From Thermoanaerobaculaceae bacterium (lineage in GTDB: Bacteria > Acidobacteriota > UBA4820), in contig JAAZNT010000291.1 of the NCBI GenBank assembly GCA_012798145.1, positions 1 through 6,245 on the forward strand: a stretch of DNA of 6,245 nt, in the 5' to 3' direction. A model generated the notes under the pieces. The model worked only from the letters and a program-made list of their open reading frames with translations. It ran no database searches and was not told the origin of the DNA. Of this stretch, positions 1-5,915 are shown piece after piece (position 1 is the first letter of the stretch; each line of letters opens with the position of its first letter). A program made the position numbers and the translations under genes.

Positions 1-188
1 CTGATTCACCTCCGTATAGGTTGCGTTTCGCGCGGAGTGAATCCGACGCTCAACGCGTTATGCGCTTCGCTTCCCAAAGAAGGAGGTTCCACCTCCTCCT
101 TAGGCGCTTCATTCGCTTCGCTCATTCCGCTGATTCACCTCCGTATAGGTTGCGTTTCGCGCGGAGTGAATCCGACGCTCAACGCGTT
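1..188. repeat. Two identical 59-bp direct repeats, period 129 bp
   Basis: Positions 1-59 and 130-188 are identical over 59 bases and are separated by 70 bases of different sequence. Each copy contains an imperfect inverted pair (3-14 with 33-43, and 132-143 with 162-172) that pairs over 11 bp with one bulged C, and each ends in the self-complementary octamer AACGCGTT (52-59 and 181-188). The segment is visibly richer in G and C than the AT-rich DNA that follows it. The first copy begins at base 1, so the array may continue to the left. It looks like an intergenic, structured repeat family. With only two copies visible I cannot say whether it is mobile, a REP-like element or a local tandem duplication. 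Confidence 0.85.
81..97. repeat. Perfect hairpin between the direct repeats
   Basis: AGGAGGT (81-87) and ACCTCCT (91-97) form a perfect 7-bp stem with a 3-base loop. No T-run follows on either strand, so it is not a standard intrinsic terminator. It sits in the 70-base segment separating the two 59-base repeats and is probably part of the repeat unit. Confidence 0.6.
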
Positions 189-303
189 GTTTAATTGGGG
201 AAGTAGAAGGATGAAACAAAAATTAAATTTTAGCAGTGTATTTTAAGTTTTTGAATTTGCAAAAGACAAGATTGATATAAAAGAAAGCAAACAAAGCAAC
301 AAC

Positions 304-341
304 AAAAAAGGCGGCACACTCTTTTTAAGAATATACCGCCT
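304..341 (-). terminator. Rho-independent terminator of the leftward lipoprotein gene
   Basis: Read on the minus strand, the 15-bp stem is AGGCGG (341-336), TATAT (335-331) and TCTT (330-327), a 3-base AAA loop, then AAGA, GTGTG and CCGCCT (309). It runs directly into a T-run (309-304). The middle five pairs alternate U-G wobble and A-U pairs, so the full stem forms only in minus-strand RNA. In plus-strand RNA those wobbles become C-A mismatches. It lies 23 bases beyond the stop codon of the gene at 365-997, which is the expected place. Confidence 0.88.
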
Positions 342-364
342 CTTTTCGGAAAAAAGTTAAATTC

Positions 365-997
365 TTATCCTCCCGCTTCAACAAGTTCCATAGTCATTTT
401 GGTAACCATTGCGTTCTGTCCCATTTTTGTTGTGGAGTCTGTTACCATTTTGACCATTCCGTTTACAGGAACATCAGGCGATGACCATACTATTGTAATA
501 CTATCGACAGCAGTTGGTTTTGACGCAGTAACTTTGACTTTCGCCCAATGACAGTTGTAAGTTTTTCCTCCAACGGTGATTTGTTCATTTCCTTCTCCCA
601 ATGGAGTTACAACTGCATCTGAAAATCCTTGCTTATAGGGCTCGTAGGGTTGGTTCAACAAAATTTTGGAATCTTGCGGAGGCATTTTCATTCCCATCGC
701 AGTTGTCTCAGTGCGAAGAGTCACAGAAATATCATCTTTTGCAATTACTGTCTGTTTCATCTCCATTTGTGTTTTTGTTCCCATTGTTTCAGTAGTCATC
801 TTGAATTTGATGTACTGCCCCACTTTTGCATTTTTAAGAGGGTTATCCACAGTAGCAGATTTGGCTTTGTCAACAACTTTCTTAACCTGTTTAATCGCTT
901 TTGACGCCTTGCTTATTTCTTCCCTTGCGCCTTTACAGGAAACAAGCGAAAAAAATGCCACCGCTACAATTAAAATCATCACCAAACTTCTTTTCAT
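365..997 (-). CDS. Small lipoprotein of unknown function
   Basis: The product is 210 residues. It begins with a lipoprotein signal peptide: positive start (MKR), hydrophobic stretch at about residues 5-19, and lipobox L-V-S-C with Cys21 as the expected lipidated residue. Residues 22-50 are rich in Lys, Ala and Glu and probably helical. From about residue 59 the protein is Thr/Met/Val-rich with alternating hydrophobics, suggesting a beta-rich domain. It contains a single Cys in Y-N-C-H-W and a late segment W-S-S-P-D-V-P-V-N-G-M-V-K. That segment resembles the ends of other uncharacterised secreted beta proteins; this is an impression, not a family assignment. The ATG is supported by AAGGAG (1008-1003) five bases upstream. 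The gene is transcribed away from the DedA gene, appears to be a single-gene unit, and ends at a strong terminator. Being a lipoprotein is well supported; the function is unknown. Confidence 0.9.
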   Translation of the reverse strand: MKRSLVMILIVAVAFFSLVSCKGAREEISKASKAIKQVKKVVDKAKSATVDNPLKNAKVGQYIKFKMTTETMGTKTQMEMKQTVIAKDDISVTLRTETTAMGMKMPPQDSKILLNQPYEPYKQGFSDAVVTPLGEGNEQITVGGKTYNCHWAKVKVTASKPTAVDSITIVWSSPDVPVNGMVKMVTDSTTKMGQNAMVTKMTMELVEAGG

Positions 998-1002
998 AGC
1001 AT

Positions 1003-1008
1003 CTCCTT
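1003..1008 (-). promoter_or_regulatory. Ribosome binding site of the lipoprotein gene
   Basis: AAGGAG on the minus strand, five bases before the ATG whose A is at 997. It fixes the start that gives the complete signal peptide. Confidence 0.8.
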
Positions 1009-1028
1009 TCTTTTCAAACCCAAAAAAT

Positions 1029-1058
1029 ATTTTAACATAATAAATGAAAATTTTTGAA
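1029..1058 (-). promoter_or_regulatory. Possible sigma-70-type promoter for the lipoprotein gene
   Basis: On the minus strand TTCAAA (1058-1053) is followed after 18 bases by TAAAAT (1034-1029). The predicted transcript would begin about 25 bases upstream of the start codon, leaving room for the ribosome binding site. The whole 998-1132 spacer is very AT-rich, so chance matches are easy, and this is a weak call. Confidence 0.35.
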
Positions 1059-1108
1059 AAAAATAATATTTTTTAATTTGCGCCCTTTTTTCAATTTTAA
1101 TAAAAGGA

Positions 1109-1114
1109 TATACT
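1109..1114 (+). promoter_or_regulatory. Possible -10 box for the dedA-ftcD group
   Basis: TATACT matches TATAAT at five of six positions and is the best -10 candidate before the DedA gene. No good -35 lies 16-18 bases upstream, where there is only a T-run. A start about 7 bases downstream would leave an unusually short leader before GGAGG at 1124-1128. A promoter must lie in this divergent spacer or be absent altogether, but the exact box is uncertain. Confidence 0.3.
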
Positions 1115-1123
1115 TATCATTTT

Positions 1124-1128
1124 GGAGG
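1124..1128 (+). promoter_or_regulatory. Ribosome binding site of the DedA gene
   Basis: GGAGG four bases before the ATG at 1133. The 12 bases TCATTTTGGAGG (1117-1128) recur exactly before the peptidase gene (3643-3654), with the same four-base spacing. Confidence 0.85.
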
Positions 1129-1132
1129 TTTA

Positions 1133-1771
1133 ATGGAAACACTCAAGGAATGGTTGAGCTATTTGTATGACGCACAAAAATTGAAAGATTTAATAATATA
1201 TGGAAGTTATCCTGCGCTTATGGCGATTGTTTTCGCAGAAACCGGTTTGCTGGTAGGGTTTTTTCTTCCCGGCGATTCTCTTCTTGTCACCGCTGGAATT
1301 CTTGCGGGACAGAAACTTTTAAACGCCCCTCTTCTGATGATTCTTCTTTCAATTGCTGCAATAGTCGGAGACACAGTAGGATATTCAATAGGATACAGAA
1401 CAGGCCCAGTCATATTTAAAAGACCCAAATCACTCCTTTTTGACCCTGAGCATATCAACCGAGCACATAGATTCTATGAAAAATACGGCGGAAAAACAAT
1501 CGTTCTTGCAAGATTTCTTCCTCTTATAAGAACATTTGCTCCTGTTGTCGCAGGGGTTGGAAGGATGAACTACACTAAATTTCTTTTTTACAATATTTTT
1601 GGAGGAATCGGCTGGGTCGTTTCAATGATTTCTGTGGGGTATTTTTTAGGAAGCATACCCGGCGTCGACAAATATCTGCATATAATTATAATTTTAGTTA
1701 TCGTAATTTCTTTTATTCCGGGAGTTACAGAATACATTAGAGAAAAAAAGAAATCGGGGGTAAAGAAATGA
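1133..1771 (+). CDS. DedA-family (VTT-domain) inner-membrane protein
   Basis: The 212-residue product has the normal length and pattern of the DedA/SNARE-associated family, which are polytopic inner-membrane proteins. Characterised members move undecaprenyl phosphate or phospholipids across the membrane and affect proton-motive-force and drug tolerance. Visible hallmarks are F-A-E-T-G-L-L-V-G-F-F-L-P-G-D (34-48), G-D-T-V-G-Y-S-I-G-Y-R-T-G (79-91), and R-F-L-P-L-I-R-T-F-A-P-V-V-A-G (127-141). Glu36, Asp48, Arg127 and Arg133 match in identity and spacing the four charged residues I recall as essential in E. coli YqjA (E39, D51, R130, R136). Hydrophobic segments are seen at roughly 26-45, 49-58, 67-87, 148-171 and 180-196, and the tail is basic. 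The start has a strong ribosome binding site. The stop overlaps the ftcD start (ATGA, 1768-1771), implying translational coupling. The family call is firm; the transported lipid cannot be told from sequence. Confidence 0.95.
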   Translation: METLKEWLSYLYDAQKLKDLIIYGSYPALMAIVFAETGLLVGFFLPGDSLLVTAGILAGQKLLNAPLLMILLSIAAIVGDTVGYSIGYRTGPVIFKRPKSLLFDPEHINRAHRFYEKYGGKTIVLARFLPLIRTFAPVVAGVGRMNYTKFLFYNIFGGIGWVVSMISVGYFLGSIPGVDKYLHIIIILVIVISFIPGVTEYIREKKKSGVKK

Positions 1772-2073
1772 AAAAAATTGTTGAATGCGTTCCAAATTTC
1801 TCAGAAGGAAGAGACAAGAAAGTAATAGATGAGATTCAAAAAGCAATTGAATCTGTTGACGGTGTTGAACTCAAAGATGTGGATATGGGAGCAGATACAA
1901 ACAGAACAGTTGTGACTTTTTTTGGCGACTCAGAAAAGGTTGCTGAAGCGGCATTTAAAGCCATTGAAAAGGCGGCTGAACTTATAGATATGTCAAAGCA
2001 TAAAGGAAGCCACCCAAGAATGGGCGCCACAGATGTCTGCCCTTTTATACCAGTAAATGATGTCACGATGTAA
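1768..2073 (+). CDS. ftcD: N-terminal fragment of FtcD ending at the premature stop
   Basis: As written, translation from the ATG coupled to DedA yields 101 residues ending ...V-N-D-V-T-M. This is only about half of the first formiminotransferase subdomain. It holds the catalytic histidine (His82) but lacks much of the substrate-binding cleft and the whole folate-side subdomain, so activity alone is unlikely. The G-rich run at 1756-1760 is a weak ribosome binding site, and expression probably depends on coupling with the DedA gene. See the full interrupted gene at 1768-3603. Confidence 0.6.
   Translation: MKKIVECVPNFSEGRDKKVIDEIQKAIESVDGVELKDVDMGADTNRTVVTFFGDSEKVAEAAFKAIEKAAELIDMSKHKGSHPRMGATDVCPFIPVNDVTM
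2071..2073 (+). other. Premature TAA at codon 102 of ftcD
   Basis: The residues around it read V-T-M-stop-E-C-I-E-I-A-K, against V-T-M-D-E-C in the pig enzyme, so the stop sits exactly on an acidic position with no gap on either side. A single G-to-T change from GAA explains it. TAA also ends this gene properly at 3601-3603, the lipoprotein gene, and the peptidase gene. A reassigned genetic code is therefore not supported. Confidence 0.92.
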
Positions 2074-2376
2074 GAGTGTATTGAAATAGCAAAAAGAGTT
2101 GGAAAGAGAGTTGCTGAAGAACTTGAAATTCCTGTTTACCTTTACGAATATGCCGCAACCCGTCCGGAAAGGAAAAATCTTGCCAACATAAGAAAAGGCG
2201 AATATGAAGGACTAAAACAAAAACTTCAAGACCCACAATGGCTGCCTGATTTTGGAAAACCAATATTTAATCCAAAAAGCGGTGCAACTATAATCGGAGC
2301 AAGAGAATTTCTTATTGCCTTCAACATAAGTTTAAACACACTATCAAAAGATTACGCAACTGACATAGCATTTGAA

Positions 2377-3603
2377 TTGAGAGAAAAAGGAAGAAGCGTA
2401 AGAACAGGCAACATTGAGCCGTTTTATTTCAAAGGGAAACTTCTCAAACATCAAAAAGAGAAATATTTTTGCGGAAATTGCGATTACACGACCAATACAA
2501 CTGATGATCTTTTCAGACACATAGAGGAAAGCCACAATTACAATGGAAGGGAACTTTATGAATTGAACGACATTGACCCTAACAAACTTGAAGGACAGTC
2601 GGTGAAAAAGCCGGGGATTTTTAAATGCGTAAAAGCGATAGGTTGGGAAATTCCTGAATATAAGAGAGCGCAGATTTCGATCAACTTCACCAATTATAAA
2701 GTTACTCCTCCTCATATCGTGGTTGAAAAAGCAAGAGAACTTGCCCAAAAAAGAGGGCTTGTAGTAACAGGATGCGAAGTTGTAGGACTAATTCCACTTG
2801 AAGCGCTTAGAATTGCTGGCGAATATTATCTTGAAAAACAGGGGAAAAGCAAAGGCGTTCCGCTTGAAGACATTCTTGAATGCGCAATTCAAAGCATGGG
2901 TTTAAGGGATGTCGCTGAATTTGACATTGAACAAAAAGTTATAGGATACAGCAAGCCAGATAAAAAAGATTTGATTTCTCTTACTTCAAAAGACTTTGCG
3001 GATGAGGTTTCAAGAGACACTCCCGCGCCGGGCGGCGGCTCTGTTTCAGCGCTTGCGGGCTCTCTTGGCGCTGCGCTTTGCTCAATGGTCGCAAATCTCA
3101 CATCCTCAAAAAGCGGTTATGAAAACTGCGCGGCTGAAATGGTTGAAATAGCGGTAAAAGCCCAAAAAATAAAGGACGAACTTCTCATCCAAGTTGATGA
3201 AGACACTAAAGCGTTCTCTCAATATATGGAGGCTATGCGGCTTCCAAAAAACAGCGAAGAAGAGAAAAAAATCAGGAAAGAAAAAATGGAAGAAGGGCTT
3301 AAGAAAGCAATCTCTGTTCCATTAAAAACAGCGGAACTTGGTCTTAACGCTCTTGAAATCCTTGTGCCGGTATGCGAAAAGGGAAATAAAAATTCTCAAA
3401 GCGACGGAGCGGTTGGTTCAATGATGGCATTTTCCTGTGTTGAAGGCGCCCTTTTCAATGTAATTATTAACCTTTCAGGAATTTCTGACGAAAACTACAA
3501 AAATGAGATGAGGGCAAAGTGCAAAGAGATTTACCAAAAAGCCCGCGAACTTAAAGAAAAATGTATTTCCTCTTCATTTGAAAGAATAGGGGAAAAGTTT
3601 TAA
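2377..3603 (+). CDS. ftcD: C-terminal fragment of FtcD after the stop
   Basis: The first ATG, GTG or TTG codon in frame after the stop is TTG at 2377, which has no ribosome binding site. It would give 408 residues starting inside the conserved L-R-E-K-G-R segment. A better-placed restart is the in-frame GTG at 2602, six bases after AAGGA (2591-2595), giving 333 residues. That product would begin just before F-K-C-V-K-A-I-G-W and contain the complete second transferase subdomain plus the cyclodeaminase domain, but no zinc finger. Either product lacks the catalytic half of the transferase. The cyclodeaminase part (T-S-K-D-F-A-D-E-V-S onward, D-E-D-T-K-A-F-S-Q-Y-M at 477-487 of the full frame) looks intact and could fold alone. 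Whether any of this is translated cannot be read from the sequence. Confidence 0.5.
   Translation: MREKGRSVRTGNIEPFYFKGKLLKHQKEKYFCGNCDYTTNTTDDLFRHIEESHNYNGRELYELNDIDPNKLEGQSVKKPGIFKCVKAIGWEIPEYKRAQISINFTNYKVTPPHIVVEKARELAQKRGLVVTGCEVVGLIPLEALRIAGEYYLEKQGKSKGVPLEDILECAIQSMGLRDVAEFDIEQKVIGYSKPDKKDLISLTSKDFADEVSRDTPAPGGGSVSALAGSLGAALCSMVANLTSSKSGYENCAAEMVEIAVKAQKIKDELLIQVDEDTKAFSQYMEAMRLPKNSEEEKKIRKEKMEEGLKKAISVPLKTAELGLNALEILVPVCEKGNKNSQSDGAVGSMMAFSCVEGALFNVIINLSGISDENYKNEMRAKCKEIYQKARELKEKCISSSFERIGEKF
2389..2619 (+). other. Insert in FtcD encoding a C2H2 zinc finger
   Basis: Between L-R-E-K-G-R and F-K-C-V-K-A-I-G-W the pig enzyme has only a short loop, whereas this protein has about 65 extra residues. 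Inside is Cys235, Cys238, His251 and His256 (full-frame numbering counting the stop codon; 2470-2535). This is exactly C-X2-C-X12-H-X4-H, with the usual aromatic two residues before the first Cys and Leu three before the first His. It is therefore a convincing C2H2 zinc-finger fold candidate. The rest is charged and tyrosine-rich. My memory is that some bacterial FTCDs carry longer loops here; I do not know of one with a zinc finger. Confidence 0.75.
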
Positions 3604-3607
3604 AGGT

Positions 3608-3613
3608 TATAAT
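3608..3613 (+). promoter_or_regulatory. Possible -10 box of the peptidase gene
   Basis: A perfect TATAAT lies in the 55-base gap between ftcD and the peptidase gene, 45 bases before the peptidase ATG. I find no good -35 at 16-18 bases upstream (the region is the end of ftcD), so it may be chance. If real, it would let the peptidase be expressed despite the nonsense codon in ftcD. Confidence 0.35.
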
Positions 3614-3649
3614 TGATGTTGTTTTTTGCTCTATTTAAATTTTCATTTT

Positions 3650-3654
3650 GGAGG
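3650..3654 (+). promoter_or_regulatory. Ribosome binding site that fixes the peptidase start
   Basis: GGAGG four bases before ATG 3659. A longer in-frame start (TTG 3626) would put this site inside the coding region and spoil the signal peptide, so 3659 is preferred. Confidence 0.85.
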
Positions 3655-3658
3655 CAAT

Positions 3659-5776
3659 ATGAAAAAGATGTTCCTTCTGATTTTGTTGCTGGTTTTGGCT
3701 GTGGCTTGCGTTAAAAATTCACAAAAGATTGGTACAGAAAAAATTTCTGCCGCTGCCGAGAAAGACAAATACCTTTGGCTTGAAGATGTTCTGGGCGAAA
3801 AAGCCATTTCTTGGGTAAAAGAGCGGAACGCAGAAACCGCCGAGAAATATGAAAAAACAGATGAATTCAAGCAACTTGAAGAAGGGCTTTTAAAAATATT
3901 GAACTCAAAAGAAAGAATCCCCTATGTTAAAAAAGAAGGAGACTATTTTTACAATTTTTGGAAAGATGAAAACAATCCAAGAGGTATATGGCGCAGAACG
4001 ACTTTGGAAGAATACATCAAAAAAGAGCCCAAATGGGAAACGGTGCTTGACATAGATGACCTTAATAAAAAAGAGGGAGAAAACTGGGTTTGGCATGGAG
4101 CGCAATTTCTCCGCCCGGATTGCAAAAAAGCGCTTTTAAGTTTGTCAAGGGGCGGAGCAGACGCAGATGTTGTCAGGGAGTTTGATGTTGAAAAGAAAGA
4201 ATTTGTTAAAGACGGCTTTCAGATCCCCGAAGCAAAGGGAGAAATGTCTTGGATTGACGAAAACACAGTTTATGTAGCCACTGATTTTGGCGCTGGTTCA
4301 ATGACAACATCAGGTTATCCAAGAATTGTCAAAATTTGGAAGAGGGGAACGCCTCTTGAAAAAGCGGAAACAGTTTTTGAGGGAAAAAATGAAGATATGA
4401 GTGTTGGGGCATACTACGATGACACAAAAGGATTTGAAAGACATTTTGTGTATCGCAGGATCTCTTTTTATGAAAACGAACTTTTTTTGAGAGAAAAAGA
4501 TGGCAAACTTGTAAAAATGGACTTACCTATTGATTCAGAGCCTTCAGTCCACAGAGAATGGCTGATGGTTCAATTAAGGACACCTTGGCAAATAGGCGAA
4601 AAAACTTACCCTATGGGAGCCCTTATTGCAGAAAAATTTGACGATTTTCTTGCTGGAAAAAGAGATTTTAAGATTCTTTTTGAGCCTACTCCAACAACCT
4701 CTCTTTCTTCCTTTGATTGGACACTCAATTATCTGGTACTGAATGTTCTTGACGATGTTAAGAGCCGCCTTTGGGTTCTTCAACCTGAAAATGAAAATTG
4801 GAAAAAAACTCCGATGCTAAACGGAACAGGATTTTCAACAATATCATTCTGGGCTGTTGACGAGAAAGAAAGCGACGAATTTTTCCTGACTATTACAGAC
4901 TTCCTTACTCCCACTTCTCTTTTCTATGGAAAAATGGAAAAAGATCTGCAAAAAATAAAAGAACTTCCCCACTTTTTTGAATCAAGTAATTTTGAAATTA
5001 GCCAGCACTTTGCCATTTCAGAAGATGGAACAAGAATTCCATATTTTCAAGTTTCACCAAAAGGAATGACTCTTGACGGAAACAATATTGTGCTTTTGAC
5101 GGGATATGGCGGTTTTGAAATTTCTGAAGTGCCATACTACAGCGGAGGCGTCGGCTACGGCTGGCTAAGCAAAGGTGGAGTTTATGTTGTTGCAAACATT
5201 AGAGGCGGAGGCGAATATGGTCCTCAATGGCATCAGAGTGCAATAAAAGAAAACAGGAATCGCTGCTATCAAGATTTTGCCGCAGTCGCAAAAGATTTGA
5301 TCCAAAGAAAAGTTACTTCTCCCAAGCGTCTGGGAATTGAAGGCGGCTCAAATGGCGGGCTTCTTGTAGGCAATATGCTGACACAATATCCAGAACTTTT
5401 TGGAGCAGTAGTGTGTCAAGTCCCCCTTCTTGATATGAAGCGCTATTCAAAACTCCTCGCCGGAGCTTCCTGGATGGCAGAATACGGCGACCCCGACAAG
5501 CCCGAAGAATGGGAATTTATAAAAACATTCTCTCCCTATCACAACATTTCCAAAATCAAAAAATATCCGCCAGTTATTTTTATGACATCAACAAGGGATG
5601 ACAGAGTGCACCCCGGACACGCAAGAAAGATGGCTGCCAAAATGCTTGATATGGGCTTTGATGTCTCCTATTATGAAAATATTGAAGGAGGACATGGAGG
5701 AGCGGCGGACAACAAGCAGGCGGCTCATATGTGGGCTCTTGCCTACACATTCCTTTGGGAGAAGTTGAGCAAATAA
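3659..5776 (+). CDS. Prolyl oligopeptidase (S9A), exported lipoprotein
   Basis: The 705-residue product is a prolyl oligopeptidase, a serine peptidase that cuts short peptides after proline. It begins with a lipoprotein signal (M-K-K-M, hydrophobic core 5-13, lipobox A-V-A-C with Cys17), so it should sit on the periplasmic or outer face of a membrane. Next comes the family's opening motif Y-L-W-L-E-D-V (about 32-38), a beta-propeller (about 80-430) and the alpha/beta-hydrolase domain (about 470-705). Ser564 in G-G-S-N-G-G, Asp647 in R-D-D-R-V-H-P and His679 in G-G-H-G-G form the triad. Tyr483 in T-G-Y-G-G-F, Trp605 in A-S-W-M and Arg649 match pig enzyme residues Tyr473, Trp595 and Arg643. The proline-stacking Trp favours prolyl oligopeptidase over oligopeptidase B. 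The lipobox has Ala rather than Leu at -3, so simple secretion is possible. It follows ftcD by 55 bases on the same strand. All catalytic residues are present and the gene looks intact. Confidence 0.95.
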   Translation: MKKMFLLILLLVLAVACVKNSQKIGTEKISAAAEKDKYLWLEDVLGEKAISWVKERNAETAEKYEKTDEFKQLEEGLLKILNSKERIPYVKKEGDYFYNFWKDENNPRGIWRRTTLEEYIKKEPKWETVLDIDDLNKKEGENWVWHGAQFLRPDCKKALLSLSRGGADADVVREFDVEKKEFVKDGFQIPEAKGEMSWIDENTVYVATDFGAGSMTTSGYPRIVKIWKRGTPLEKAETVFEGKNEDMSVGAYYDDTKGFERHFVYRRISFYENELFLREKDGKLVKMDLPIDSEPSVHREWLMVQLRTPWQIGEKTYPMGALIAEKFDDFLAGKRDFKILFEPTPTTSLSSFDWTLNYLVLNVLDDVKSRLWVLQPENENWKKTPMLNGTGFSTISFWAVDEKESDEFFLTITDFLTPTSLFYGKMEKDLQKIKELPHFFESSNFEISQHFAISEDGTRIPYFQVSPKGMTLDGNNIVLLTGYGGFEISEVPYYSGGVGYGWLSKGGVYVVANIRGGGEYGPQWHQSAIKENRNRCYQDFAAVAKDLIQRKVTSPKRLGIEGGSNGGLLVGNMLTQYPELFGAVVCQVPLLDMKRYSKLLAGASWMAEYGDPDKPEEWEFIKTFSPYHNISKIKKYPPVIFMTSTRDDRVHPGHARKMAAKMLDMGFDVSYYENIEGGHGGAADNKQAAHMWALAYTFLWEKLSK

Positions 5777-5826
5777 AAAAAGCCAAATCACCTATGCTCG
5801 CAGTAGAGGATACATTTAAGTTTCAA

Positions 5827-5849
5827 CTCAAAAAAAGTGTCACTGCAAG
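5827..5849 (+). repeat. Degenerate copy of the TGTCATTGCGAG repeat start
   Basis: Positions 5827-5849 align without gaps to 6001-6023 with four differences in 23 bases, all of them transitions (C/T or A/G). Both consist of a run of seven A, one further purine, then TGTCA-TGC-AG. The matched start is followed here by about 60 bases rich in GC (5850-5910) that do not align with the second copy, so it looks like an older or shortened member. Confidence 0.55.
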
Positions 5850-5915
5850 CCGGCATCAAAGCGATCCCTCGGTTGCCGAAGCAGCGAGCGCAGCGTGGCG
5901 GAATCTTCCTTAACC

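Larger units (their letters stand above)
1768..3603 (+). pseudogene. ftcD: Formiminotransferase-cyclodeaminase, interrupted by one in-frame stop
   Basis: This is one frame of 612 codons broken only by TAA at codon 102 (2071-2073). The intact enzyme is bifunctional: it moves the formimino group of N-formimino-L-glutamate to tetrahydrofolate, then deaminates 5-formimino-THF to 5,10-methenyl-THF and ammonia, linking histidine breakdown to the folate pool. Residues 1-101 match the mammalian N-terminal subdomain almost without gaps (M-K-K-I-V-E-C-V-P-N-F-S-E-G; T-N-R-T-V; G-S-H-P-R-M-G-A), and His82 coincides with catalytic His82 of pig FTCD. After the stop come the rest of that subdomain (103 to about 207), a zinc-finger insert (about 208-284), the second transferase subdomain (about 285-390) and the cyclodeaminase domain (about 404-611, with T-P-A-P-G-G-G-S-V at 418-426). 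The ATG overlaps the DedA stop. Reading through would give the full enzyme. Without readthrough it is a broken gene. A sequencing error is the main alternative. Confidence 0.9.

Noticed and set aside
1..188. CRISPR array
   Set aside because: Only two copies of 59 bases with a 70-base gap; the gap itself looks like part of a repeat unit, and no cas gene is present.
37..246. Open frame of 69 codons across the left repeats
   Set aside because: It merely reads through the duplicated repeat, has no ribosome binding site and shows no protein-like composition.
601..1040. Plus-strand frames opposite the lipoprotein gene
   Set aside because: Antisense shadows of a gene with a clear signal peptide, ribosome binding site and terminator.
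1078..1106. TTGCGC with TAAAAG at 17-base spacing as the DedA promoter
   Set aside because: Both boxes are poor matches, in very AT-rich DNA; TATACT at 1109 is a better -10, though also uncertain.
2071..2073. TAA as a sense codon (altered genetic code)
   Set aside because: Three other genes or frames in the window end properly at TAA, and the conserved residue is acidic, which a single G-to-T change explains.
2344..2748. Minus-strand frame of 134 codons opposite ftcD
   Set aside because: The plus strand here encodes conserved FTCD sequence; the antisense frame has no start site signal or recognisable motif.
3626..3658. Upstream TTG start for the peptidase
   Set aside because: It would bury the GGAGG site in the coding region and put 11 residues before an otherwise standard lipoprotein signal.
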